From a bacterium (lineage in GTDB: Bacteria > Ratteibacteria > UBA8468 > B48-G9 > JAFGKM01), in assembly GCA_021160565.1 (NCBI GenBank), contig JAGHCG010000116.1, positions 1 to 5,790 on the forward strand: 5,790 nt of DNA. The letters run 5' to 3'. The notes under the pieces were generated by a model that searched no databases, was not told the DNA's origin, and worked only from the letters and a program-made list of their open reading frames with translations. Positions 1 to 4,256 of this stretch are shown in pieces. Both the position numbers and the translations under genes were made by a program. The stretch's first letter is position 1, and each line of letters starts with the position of its first letter.

Positions 1-86
1 GATACAAAGTCTTCTATTTCATCAATAAATTTAATCCTTTCAAGAATTTCATAAAAGTCATTTCGGTTACCGTATTTTTTTTTCAT
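1..86 (-). CDS. Partial open reading frame at the left edge, third gene of the RM operon?
   Basis: An ATG at 86-84 opens a frame that stays open to the window edge, giving 28 residues beginning MKKKYGNRNDF and continuing with an acidic, Ile/Phe-rich helix-like stretch (EILERIKFIDEIEDF). It overlaps the last 20 bases of the endonuclease gene in another frame. An AAGGAG sequence lies at 105-100, 13 nt upstream, which is longer than ideal spacing. The other two minus-strand frames meet stops within this stretch. The tight overlap matches the 8-bp overlap between the two upstream genes and suggests a third translationally coupled gene. I do not recognise the protein, and so short a piece could be open by chance. 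Confidence 0.4.
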   Translation of the reverse strand, partial: MKKKYGNRNDFYEILERIKFIDEIEDFV

Positions 87-726
87 ATGCTTTTATCAAC
101 TCCTTATATTTATCAGGATCTGTTATAAAAGTAGAATCAACTACGTGTAAGAGAATATAACGGTTTGTTTCTGTTCTTAATTCATTATCTTTATCGGGGG
201 TCACAAAAACTAACTTTATCTCTGTCATATCTCTTGTCTTTTCAAGTTCTCTTTTCCAAAATGCGGTTTCTGTTAGCCTTTCTCGTAGACTTGTTTTACA
301 TGATAAAATGGCTATTACTGAGTTGGTTTCTTTCTCAATTATGAGAATATCTACATCAGGAAAAATATCGCACCAGTTCCTGATAACTATCTGATCTGTA
401 TGTGAGATTAAAGCATCATCACCCATTATGAGTGTAATATTATTTTTCAATATTTCATTATTCTCTATAAGATTTTGTATATATTGAAAAACAGCATATT
501 CATATAATGACCCCTTACAACTCTTCCATGCTTGATCCCGACTCCTTTGATTCGAATAGTATCTTATAAGGATATTCCGGAGAGTTTTTTCGGCTAATGA
601 ATCAAAATTTTTAAGTGCTTCTAAGAAATTTCCTTGGAATTTGGTCATTACTATACTATCGTAACCTTGTTTTAATGCTTCCAAAACTTCTTTTTTACAT
701 TTAAATCCTCGCCTCATTTTAATCAT
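67..726 (-). CDS. Type II restriction endonuclease, BsaWI-like PD-(D/E)XK family
   Basis: This 219-residue protein should cut unmethylated DNA at the site protected by the neighbouring methyltransferase. A PD-(D/E)XK core is visible: PDVD at 123-126, a beta-strand, then SCK at 142-144, followed by the conserved-looking stretch TSLRERLTETAFW (145-157). An upstream helix KGSLYE (71-76) could supply the extra active-site Glu. The CKTSLRER block recalls BsaWI-type enzymes (W/CCGGW); that family call is from memory of the motif and is less certain than the nuclease call. The ATG at 726 is chosen because AAAAGG lies 7 nt upstream; the alternative Met at codon 4 lacks such a site. The start overlaps the methyltransferase stop by 8 bp (ATGATTAA), so the nuclease is probably made by coupled translation after its methylase. 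No signal peptide or membrane segment is seen, so it is cytoplasmic. Confidence 0.78.
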   Translation of the reverse strand: MIKMRRGFKCKKEVLEALKQGYDSIVMTKFQGNFLEALKNFDSLAEKTLRNILIRYYSNQRSRDQAWKSCKGSLYEYAVFQYIQNLIENNEILKNNITLIMGDDALISHTDQIVIRNWCDIFPDVDILIIEKETNSVIAILSCKTSLRERLTETAFWKRELEKTRDMTEIKLVFVTPDKDNELRTETNRYILLHVVDSTFITDPDKYKELIKAYEKKIR

Positions 727-1564
727 CCCATAACCTTTTCTGATTTATGTCAGCTTCCTTTATCAATCTATGTTTGGCTACTTCACAATAATTTTCGTCT
801 ATCTCCACTCCTATCCCTTTTCTATTCAACAAAGCACAGGCAATTAAAGTACTTCCACTCCCTAAAAATGGGTCTAAAACAGTATCCCCAACAAAACTAA
901 AAAGTTTGATGCATCTTCTTGGAAGTTCTACAGGGAAAGGAGCAGGATGTCCCACTTTTTTCTTACTCTCACCAGGAAATGTCCACAACCCATTAGTCCA
1001 TTCCATAAATTCTTTCCTTGTTATATCACTTTTTTCGTTCTTTATTTTCTGCCATCTTTCTTTGTAGAAGATGGCAATAACTTCTACAGGAGCAATTACA
1101 TAGGGGGCTTTTGCACTAAGCCAGGAGCCCCAGGCCGTTCTTCTGGATATATTTCCTTCATTCCATATTATAGTTGAAAAATACTTCCACCCAACTCTTT
1201 TAGCAATATTGAGTATATCAGCATAAACACTTTGAAATCCTGCTCCCTTTCTTCCTTTACTTTTATCTAAGGGGATATTAAGACACATTCTTCCGTCACA
1301 CTTCATCAATAAGTATGCTTTCTTCAGCCATCTCTCAGTAAATTCAAGATATTTTTCATAAGGAATATCATCTTGAAATGAATTATAATGAATATCCACG
1401 TTATATGGAGGAGAAGTTACAATCAAATCAATAGAGTTTTCTTTAATTAAACTTGTTGTTAAGAAATCATCATGAATTATCTTAATATTTTCTTCTTTTG
1501 TTTCAAAAAACACTTTTCCCCTGTTAGTTTTTACTAGTTCTGTGTGATTTGTGTTTGCCACCAT
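719..1564 (-). CDS. Beta-class amino-DNA methyltransferase (N4-cytosine or N6-adenine) of the RM system
   Basis: This transfers a methyl group from S-adenosylmethionine to an exocyclic amino group of a base, protecting host DNA from the adjacent nuclease. With the chosen start it has 281 residues. The catalytic motif IV TSPPY (50-54) comes first. Motif X-like HPAPFPVELP and the SAM-binding motif I DPFLGSGST (231-239) lie near the C-terminus, followed by GVEID (252-256). This order is that of the beta class. SPPY is more usual in N4-cytosine enzymes than DPPY, but does not settle the target base. A longer reading frame opens at 1618. I prefer the ATG at 1564 because AGGAGG (1580-1575) sits 10 nt upstream of it and would be coding in the longer version. 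It is the first full-size gene of the leftward operon and overlaps the endonuclease gene by 8 bp. Confidence 0.95.
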   Translation of the reverse strand: MVANTNHTELVKTNRGKVFFETKEENIKIIHDDFLTTSLIKENSIDLIVTSPPYNVDIHYNSFQDDIPYEKYLEFTERWLKKAYLLMKCDGRMCLNIPLDKSKGRKGAGFQSVYADILNIAKRVGWKYFSTIIWNEGNISRRTAWGSWLSAKAPYVIAPVEVIAIFYKERWQKIKNEKSDITRKEFMEWTNGLWTFPGESKKKVGHPAPFPVELPRRCIKLFSFVGDTVLDPFLGSGSTLIACALLNRKGIGVEIDENYCEVAKHRLIKEADINQKRLWDD

Positions 1565-1574
1565 CTTTATGTTT

Positions 1575-1580
1575 CCTCCT
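1575..1580 (-). promoter_or_regulatory. Shine-Dalgarno site deciding the methyltransferase start
   Basis: AGGAGG on the minus strand lies 10 nt before the ATG at 1564. It falls inside the longer reading frame that starts at 1618, so it argues for the shorter 281-residue product. Confidence 0.7.
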
Positions 1581-1586
1581 TCTGTT

Positions 1587-1726
1587 TCATTCATATCCAA
1601 ACTCTCTGAATATATCACCCAATGGAAAACTGCTCTGTTTTATTCCTTTGTTCATATTTCATTTCCATCCAAAAAATTATCATGTGGTTCTTCAAGACAT
1701 CTTCTGGATAAAGGATTATCTTCCAT
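1587..1726 (-). other. Two tiny overlapping ORFs in the RM operon leader
   Basis: The transcript leader between the RM promoter and the methyltransferase holds two short frames. The first (1726-1652, 24 codons, beginning MEDNPLSRRC) has AAAAGGAG 12 nt upstream. Its TGA overlaps the ATG of the second (1655-1587, 22 codons, beginning MNKGIKQSSF and ending FREFGYE) as ATGA. The second stops 22 nt before the methyltransferase ATG. Neither resembles a controller protein that I know. They could be leader peptides coupled to the methylase, remnants of a frameshifted small gene, or chance. Evidence is limited to the overlap and the upstream purine-rich site. Confidence 0.22.
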
Positions 1727-1771
1727 TTATAAAGTTAACTCCTTTTGTGTTTCCTGATGTTTGGTAATGTC

Positions 1772-1789
1772 TACTATCATAATATAGTA
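1772..1789. promoter_or_regulatory. Dyad over the RM promoter -10, candidate operator
   Basis: TACTAT (1772-1777) and ATAGTA (1784-1789) form a perfect 6-bp inverted repeat around the 6-bp spacer CATAAT. It covers the -10 hexamer (1779-1784) of the leftward promoter. Placement fits repression by a dimeric regulator, such as an RM controller protein or the methylase itself, but no controller gene is visible in the window. AT-rich promoters yield such dyads by chance fairly often. Confidence 0.35.
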
Positions 1790-1807
1790 AATGAGGGGAA
1801 AAGTCAA
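1779..1807 (-). promoter_or_regulatory. Sigma-70-type promoter of the RM operon
   Basis: On the minus strand TTGACT (1807-1802) and TATTAT (1784-1779) are separated by exactly 17 bp. Each hexamer matches the consensus at 5 of 6 positions. Transcription should start near 1772 and give a leader of about 200 nt before the methyltransferase ATG. Confidence 0.65.
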
Positions 1808-1828
1808 AGTCACGCTATTTTCAAAGTC
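1804..1828. repeat. Direct repeat TCAAAGTC at the RM promoter -35
   Basis: TCAAAGTC occurs at 1804-1811 and again at 1821-1828, 17 bp apart. On the minus strand these read GACTTTGA, and the copy nearer the RM genes overlaps the -35 hexamer. The arrangement could be an activator or controller-protein site; it may also be fortuitous. Confidence 0.3.
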
Positions 1829-1866
1829 CTTTTTCGAACTCTCTAAATCCGGTTTGAAATTATGTC

Positions 1867-1894
1867 TTGACAGGGGAGAAAAGGGAGGTATAAT
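1867..1894 (+). promoter_or_regulatory. Consensus sigma-70-type promoter of the fur-like gene and following cluster
   Basis: TTGACA (1867-1872) and TATAAT (1889-1894) are both perfect consensus hexamers separated by 16 bp. Transcription should start around 1901-1903, inside the adjoining Fur box. No other clear promoter is seen before 4257, so this one probably serves the genes from 1929 to 4256. Confidence 0.85.
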
Positions 1895-1913
1895 GATAAT
1901 GAAAATCATTCTC
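1895..1913. promoter_or_regulatory. Fur box (operator) at the transcription start
   Basis: The 19 bases GATAATGAAAATCATTCTC match the classical Fur box GATAATGATAATCATTATC at 17 of 19 positions. The site abuts the -10 and covers the expected transcription start, a standard position for repression. The obvious ligand is the Fur-family protein encoded just downstream, which implies autoregulation and iron-dependent (or PerR-like peroxide-dependent) control of the whole cluster. The site itself is read directly; binding is inferred. Confidence 0.85.
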
Positions 1914-1928
1914 AATTAGGAGTGAAAA

Positions 1929-2378
1929 ATGAGATACGCAAAGCCTTGGTGGTACAAAAGGATGATTGAAGAAGGGATAAAATTCACACTCCAGAGGAAA
2001 CTCATCCTTGATGTTTTAAATAGAACGAAGAAGCATCTGAGTGCTGAGGAAATATATTTCATAGTGAGAAAATTTTATCCCAACATTGGATTTGCGACAG
2101 TTTACAGAACTCTTGACCTTCTTACAAAAATAGGGATAGTGATTAAACTTAATTTTGGAGATGGAAGAATGAGGTATGAACTTGCTGAAAAAGAAAATGC
2201 TTCTCATATCCATCTTATATGTAAAAACTGTGGAAAAGTTTTTGAAGATGGTGGAGATGAAAATGAGAAAATTAAGGAAATAGAAAAAAATATTTCATCC
2301 AGATACAATTTTAAAGTGGAAAATTTGAAAATCTTTTTTATGGGAAAATGCGAAAACTGTCAGAAAGGAGGTGATTGA
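1929..2378 (+). CDS. fur: Fur-family metal-dependent transcriptional repressor
   Basis: This 149-residue protein has the usual Fur length and layout. The N-terminal winged helix carries FTLQRKLILDVL (19-30), HLSAEEIY (36-43) and the recognition helix ATVYRTLDLL (56-65). The C-terminal dimerisation and metal domain has HIHLICKNCGKV (93-104), giving H93 and H95 of the HxH metal site and the zinc pair C98/C101. A second CxxC (C141/C144) completes a structural zinc site. AGGAG (1918-1922) lies 6 nt before the ATG. The Fur box over its own promoter supports the iron-sensing subtype, but PerR and other subtypes share these motifs and cannot be excluded. Its last codons (KGGD) also form the Shine-Dalgarno sequence of the next gene, so the two are tightly coupled. 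It is likely the regulator of the cluster it heads. Confidence 0.93.
   Translation: MRYAKPWWYKRMIEEGIKFTLQRKLILDVLNRTKKHLSAEEIYFIVRKFYPNIGFATVYRTLDLLTKIGIVIKLNFGDGRMRYELAEKENASHIHLICKNCGKVFEDGGDENEKIKEIEKNISSRYNFKVENLKIFFMGKCENCQKGGD
2364..2375 (+). promoter_or_regulatory. Extended perfect Shine-Dalgarno, copy 1
   Basis: AAAGGAGGTGAT matches the full anti-Shine-Dalgarno sequence known from bacterial 16S rRNA. It lies inside the last fur codons and fixes the next start at ATG 2381 (9 nt after GGAGG), not at the in-frame TTG at 2375. Confidence 0.85.
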
Positions 2379-2380
2379 AA

Positions 2381-2408
2381 ATGCCATGGGGAGATGGAAC
2401 AGGACCAC
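2381..2408 (+). repeat. 28-bp exact repeat, copy 1 (copy 2 at 4059-4086)
   Basis: The first 28 bases of the gene at 2381 are identical to the first 28 of the gene at 4059, including synonymous positions. They encode MPWGDGTGP. Identity at wobble positions points to recent duplication or gene conversion and not only to protein-level constraint. Confidence 0.9.
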
Positions 2409-2653
2409 TCGGACTTGGCCCAATGACAGGTAGGGCTGCAGGATACTGTGCAGGATTTCCAGTGCCTGGATATATGAATCCATGGGGATTGAGAGGATTT
2501 GGCTTTGGATTTGGCAGGGGATTTGGTAGAGGATGGGGAAGAGGATGGTGGTGGAGATTTTACGGATATCCTTTTCCTTATCTTTATACTCCATGGATGA
2601 ATCCTTACTTAAATCCATATTTCAGGTTTAATCCTAATTTCAGATACTGGTAG
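2381..2653 (+). CDS. DUF5320-type Gly/aromatic-rich small protein
   Basis: This 90-residue protein has no known function. Its first 25 residues (MPWGDGTGP, then GPMTGRAAGYCAG) are the hallmark of the DUF5320 family, found in anaerobes and often near NifX-like and ferredoxin genes. The rest is of very low complexity: FG/RG repeats at 39-56, a WWW cluster at 56-58, then a Pro/Tyr/Asn-rich tail ending FRYW. Glycine makes up 20 of 90 residues and Phe/Trp/Tyr 27 of 90. There is one Cys (C23) and no signal peptide or clear membrane helix. Unlike the next two genes it lacks the acidic coiled-coil tail. It begins 2 nt after the fur stop behind a perfect Shine-Dalgarno sequence, so strong expression is expected. 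Its first 28 bases recur at the start of the gene at 4059. Confidence 0.85.
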   Translation: MPWGDGTGPLGLGPMTGRAAGYCAGFPVPGYMNPWGLRGFGFGFGRGFGRGWGRGWWWRFYGYPFPYLYTPWMNPYLNPYFRFNPNFRYW

Positions 2654-2660
2654 GTGAAGG

Positions 2661-2672
2661 AAAGGAGGTGAT
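2661..2672 (+). promoter_or_regulatory. Extended perfect Shine-Dalgarno, copy 2
   Basis: AAAGGAGGTGAT precedes ATG 2676 and is identical to the sites at 2364 and 2915. It lies in the 22-nt gap between two coding regions. Confidence 0.85.
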
Positions 2673-2675
2673 AAA

Positions 2676-2915
2676 ATGCCAAGAGGATTTGGAAGATTTT
2701 GGTGGTGGTTGATGTTTGGAAATCCTCTCTGGTATGGATGGGGATTTAGAATGTATCCTCCTTTCTATCTATCACCCTGGTATTTTAATCCATGGTTTTG
2801 GATGCCCATTTCAAAGAGCGAGTATTTAAGTTATCTGAAAGAAGAAGAGAGAATTTTGAATGAACAGTTAAAAATAATAAAAGAAGAAATTGCAGAAATT
2901 GAAAAACAATCATGA
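2676..2915 (+). CDS. DUF5320-like aromatic-rich protein with C-terminal coiled coil
   Basis: This 79-residue protein has two contrasting halves. Residues 1-43 (MPRGFGRFWWWLMFG and onward) hold 19 Phe/Trp/Tyr residues with interspersed Gly, Pro and Asn, and no Cys. Residues 46-78 are a charged amphipathic helix (SEYLSYLKEEERI, then LKIIKEEIAEIEKQ) with Leu/Ile heptad spacing, which predicts a coiled coil. That tail resembles the tails of the next gene and the central coil of the NifX-ferredoxin protein, which suggests hetero-oligomers. The aromatic half is hydrophobic enough to be mistaken for a membrane segment, but its Gly/Pro/Asn content makes a transmembrane helix unlikely. Function is unknown; the DUF5320 link rests on composition, the MPRG start and gene context. 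Confidence 0.8.
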   Translation: MPRGFGRFWWWLMFGNPLWYGWGFRMYPPFYLSPWYFNPWFWMPISKSEYLSYLKEEERILNEQLKIIKEEIAEIEKQS

Positions 2916-2926
2916 AAGGAGGTGAT
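2915..2926 (+). promoter_or_regulatory. Extended perfect Shine-Dalgarno, copy 3
   Basis: AAAGGAGGTGAT begins on the last base of the previous stop codon and precedes ATG 2932. It is the third identical copy within about 560 bp. Confidence 0.85.
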
Positions 2927-2931
2927 GAAAA

Positions 2932-3240
2932 ATGAGAAATAGATACAGATGGATGTTTTACATGACAGGATTGCCTGGGTGGATGAGGTTTGGTTTTTCT
3001 CCTGGATGGATTGGAAGAAGCCCATATGGAATTCCACCAGGAGCATATTATCTTATGACAGGAAACTGGCCTTTACCTTTTGGAAACTATTTTATGAATG
3101 TTCCTTTTGCTGACCCGTGGGGAGTGTGGCAACTCTCTCCGGAAGAGGAAATTGAGGTTTTGAAGGGACAGGCAGAAGTACTTGAAGACCAGCTTGATGG
3201 AATAAGAAAAAGAATAGAAGAACTTGAAAAACAGAAATAA
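2932..3240 (+). CDS. DUF5320-like Gly/Pro/aromatic-rich protein with C-terminal coiled coil
   Basis: This 102-residue protein has no recognised enzyme motif and no Cys. Residues 1-67 are rich in Gly, Pro, Trp, Tyr, Phe and Met (for example MFYMTGLPGWMRFGF at 8-22). Residues 69-101 are a charged helix (SPEEEIEVLKGQAEVLEDQ, then IRKRIEELEKQ) with clear heptad spacing. That helix aligns by eye with the tail of the preceding protein and with residues 173-206 of the following one, sharing the pattern E-I-x-x-L-K-x-Q-A-E-x-L. It begins 17 nt after the previous stop and is followed after 12 nt by the NifX-ferredoxin start. It is probably a structural or scaffold-like partner of the cluster products; this is an inference from the shared coil and operon position. 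Confidence 0.78.
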   Translation: MRNRYRWMFYMTGLPGWMRFGFSPGWIGRSPYGIPPGAYYLMTGNWPLPFGNYFMNVPFADPWGVWQLSPEEEIEVLKGQAEVLEDQLDGIRKRIEELEKQK

Positions 3241-3252
3241 TTGGGAGGAAAA

Positions 3253-4044
3253 ATGAAAGTATGTATAACTTCAGAGGGACCGGATTTAGAAAGTCAGGTT
3301 GACCCAAGATTTGGTAGATGTGCATACTTTGTTTTTTACGACCTTGATGCAGATAATTTTGAAATAATTGAAAATCCAAATGTTTCAGGAATAAGTGGTG
3401 TTGGAATTCAGAATGCTCAACTTATGGCAGAGAAAGGTGTTGAAGTAGTAATTACAGGAAATCTTGGACCGAATGCAGCAAGTGTTTTACAGCAGGCAGG
3501 AATTAGAGTAATCACAGGAGTAAGTGGAAAGGTAAAGGATGTAATTGATAGGATTAAAAGAGAAGGTATTTCTTTTTCAGGAATGCCTCCTCAATCCAAT
3601 GTACCGCCTCATTTTGGAATGGGATTTGGACCTGGAATGGGAAGAGGTATGGGAATGGGAAGAGGTAGAGGAATGGGAATGAGAAGGAATATGCCTTTTG
3701 TACCGCCACCTCCGCCGCCTTTTTCTCAGCAAGTTCCAGGAGTTCAACCACCACAGGTTTCTCCCATGGATAAACAGCAGGAAATTCAGTTTTTAAAGCA
3801 GCAGGCGGAATTTTTAAAGAGACAGATTGAAGAGATAAATAAAAGAATAAAAAAAATTGAAAGAGGAGAAAGTTTAATTCCTGAAATTGATAAAACAAAA
3901 TGTGTGGGATGTGGAATATGTGTAAATGTTTGTCCGGTAAACGCTATTCAACTGGTAAGCAATAAAGCAGAAATAGATAAGAGCAAATGTAATGGATGTG
4001 GTGTATGTGTGTTTAACTGTCCTCAAGGAGCCATTTCTCTGTAA
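3253..4044 (+). CDS. NifX-like cofactor-binding domain / coiled coil / 2x[4Fe-4S] ferredoxin fusion
   Basis: This 263-residue protein has four parts. Residues 1-108 are a NifX/NifB-C-type (dinitrogenase iron-molybdenum cofactor-binding) domain, with [15 protein letters not shown] at 16-30 and [12 protein letters not shown] further on. Residues 114-150 form a Gly/Met/Arg-rich linker, followed by a run of six prolines. Residues 173-206 are a coiled coil matching those of the two preceding genes. The C-terminus is a bacterial-type ferredoxin with CxxCxxCxxxCP twice (C217, C220, C223, C227 and C246, C249, C252, C256), enough for two [4Fe-4S] clusters. ATG 3253 is preferred over TTG 3241 because GGGAGG (3243-3248) lies between them. 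No nifDK or other nitrogenase genes are visible, so a nitrogenase role is not implied. It may bind or pass an iron-containing cofactor and shuttle electrons in the cytoplasm; that role is inferred. Confidence 0.93.
   Translation: MKVCITSEGPDLESQVDPRFGRCAYFVFYDLDADNFEIIENPNVSGISGVGIQNAQLMAEKGVEVVITGNLGPNAASVLQQAGIRVITGVSGKVKDVIDRIKREGISFSGMPPQSNVPPHFGMGFGPGMGRGMGMGRGRGMGMRRNMPFVPPPPPPFSQQVPGVQPPQVSPMDKQQEIQFLKQQAEFLKRQIEEINKRIKKIERGESLIPEIDKTKCVGCGICVNVCPVNAIQLVSNKAEIDKSKCNGCGVCVFNCPQGAISL
3634..3687 (+). repeat. 18-bp tandem repeat encoding the Gly/Met/Arg linker
   Basis: Three 18-bp units lie head to tail at 3634-3651, 3652-3669 and 3670-3687. The first two differ only in their last two bases; the third is more diverged. 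They encode [12 protein letters not shown] and GMGMRR. A 20-base stretch of this block (3660-3679) recurs exactly at 4094-4113 in the next gene. Confidence 0.8.
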
Positions 4045-4058
4045 AGAGGAGGAGGAAA

Positions 4059-4086
4059 ATGCCATGGGGAGATGGAACAGGACCAC
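4059..4086 (+). repeat. 28-bp exact repeat, copy 2 (copy 1 at 2381-2408)
   Basis: This is identical to 2381-2408. After it the two genes diverge completely: the first continues with the DUF5320 GPMTGRAAGYCAG block, this one with a Gly/Arg/Met stretch and Cys knuckles. Confidence 0.9.
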
Positions 4087-4256
4087 CAGGACCAAGAGGT
4101 AGAGGAATGGGAAGAGGAAGAATGGGAGGAAGGGGTCTTGGTCCAGGAGGATATTGTATATGTCCTTCCTGTGGAACAAGAATTCCTCATAAGCCCGGTG
4201 TTCCTTGCTATACTCTCACCTGTCCCAAATGCGGGACAAGAATGGTGAGAGAGTAA
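4059..4256 (+). CDS. Small Cys-rich (zinc-ribbon-like) protein with DUF5320 N-terminus
   Basis: This 65-residue protein begins with MPWGDGTGP, identical to the gene at 2381 also at DNA level. A Gly/Arg/Met-rich segment (10-31) shares a 20-base identity with the linker of the preceding gene. The C-terminal 33 residues hold C33, C35, C38, H44, C50, C55 and C58, with CPSCG at 35-39 and CPKCG at 55-59. Two CPxCG knuckles suggest one zinc ribbon, or possibly an Fe-S site since extra Cys/His residues are present. AGGAGGAGG (4047-4055) precedes the ATG, 14 nt after the ferredoxin-fusion stop, so it belongs to the same transcript. Function is unknown. The metal-binding motif and the mosaic make-up are seen directly; metal identity is not. 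Confidence 0.87.
   Translation: MPWGDGTGPPGPRGRGMGRGRMGGRGLGPGGYCICPSCGTRIPHKPGVPCYTLTCPKCGTRMVRE
4213..4251 (+). terminator. Hairpin at the end of the Cys-rich gene, possible terminator or processing element
   Basis: CTCTCACC (4213-4220) pairs with GGTGAGAG (4244-4251), and the adjoining TGTCCC (4221-4226) pairs with GGGACA (4233-4238). This gives 14 base pairs with a 6-nt loop and a 5-nt bulge on the 3' side. A pyrimidine-rich, T-heavy stretch follows from 4257. The hairpin lies within the last codons of the gene, and the T-rich tract starts 5 nt after it and is interrupted. It therefore fits a weak intrinsic terminator, an attenuator or an RNA-stabilising stem. It separates the small-protein cluster from the RACo-like gene. 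Confidence 0.42.

Larger units (their letters stand above)
1565..1928. other. Divergent intergenic control region between the RM operon and the fur-like gene
   Basis: This 364-bp gap holds no full-size gene. From left to right it contains the RM leader with two tiny frames (1587-1726), the leftward RM promoter and its dyad (1772-1807), a 17-bp-spaced direct repeat (1804-1828), the rightward promoter (1867-1894) and the Fur-type operator (1895-1913). About 59 bp separate the two -35 elements, so regulators bound there could affect both units. Confidence 0.8.

Noticed and set aside
947..1177. Plus-strand open frame of 76 codons opposite the methyltransferase
   Set aside because: It lies wholly antisense to a gene with clear catalytic motifs, has no ribosome-binding site of note and its Phe/Ser-rich product resembles no family.
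1549..1767. Two plus-strand frames of about 70 codons across the RM leader
   Set aside because: They run antisense to the methyltransferase start and leader, overlap each other in two frames and have low-complexity Phe/Ser/Pro/Leu content typical of AT-rich shadows.
1727..1915. Minus-strand frame of 62 codons in the divergent region
   Set aside because: It covers both promoters and the Fur box, starts inside the Fur box and ends in the RM leader. Regulatory content explains this DNA better.
2295..2618. Minus-strand frame of 107 codons opposite fur and the first DUF5320 gene
   Set aside because: The antisense of Gly/Trp-rich coding DNA gives a Ser/Ile/Leu/Pro-rich frame; no motif and no start context.
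3241..3252. TTG start for the NifX-ferredoxin gene and, similarly, TTG 2375 for the first DUF5320 gene
   Set aside because: In both cases the ribosome-binding sequence lies at or after the TTG, and the ATG a few codons later has proper spacing.
3253..3576. Nitrogenase cluster membership
   Set aside because: Only a NifX-like domain is present. No nitrogenase structural or assembly genes occur in the window, and NifX-like domains are widespread in anaerobes that do not fix nitrogen.
3634..3687. Short tandem repeats as a CRISPR array or mobile element end
   Set aside because: There are only three 18-bp units, with no spacers, lying in frame inside a coding region; they encode a Gly/Met/Arg linker.
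3554..3898. Minus-strand frame of 114 codons opposite the NifX-ferredoxin gene
   Set aside because: Its Phe/Leu/Pro repeats are the reverse complement of the GGA/ATG/AGA linker repeat; it is a shadow.
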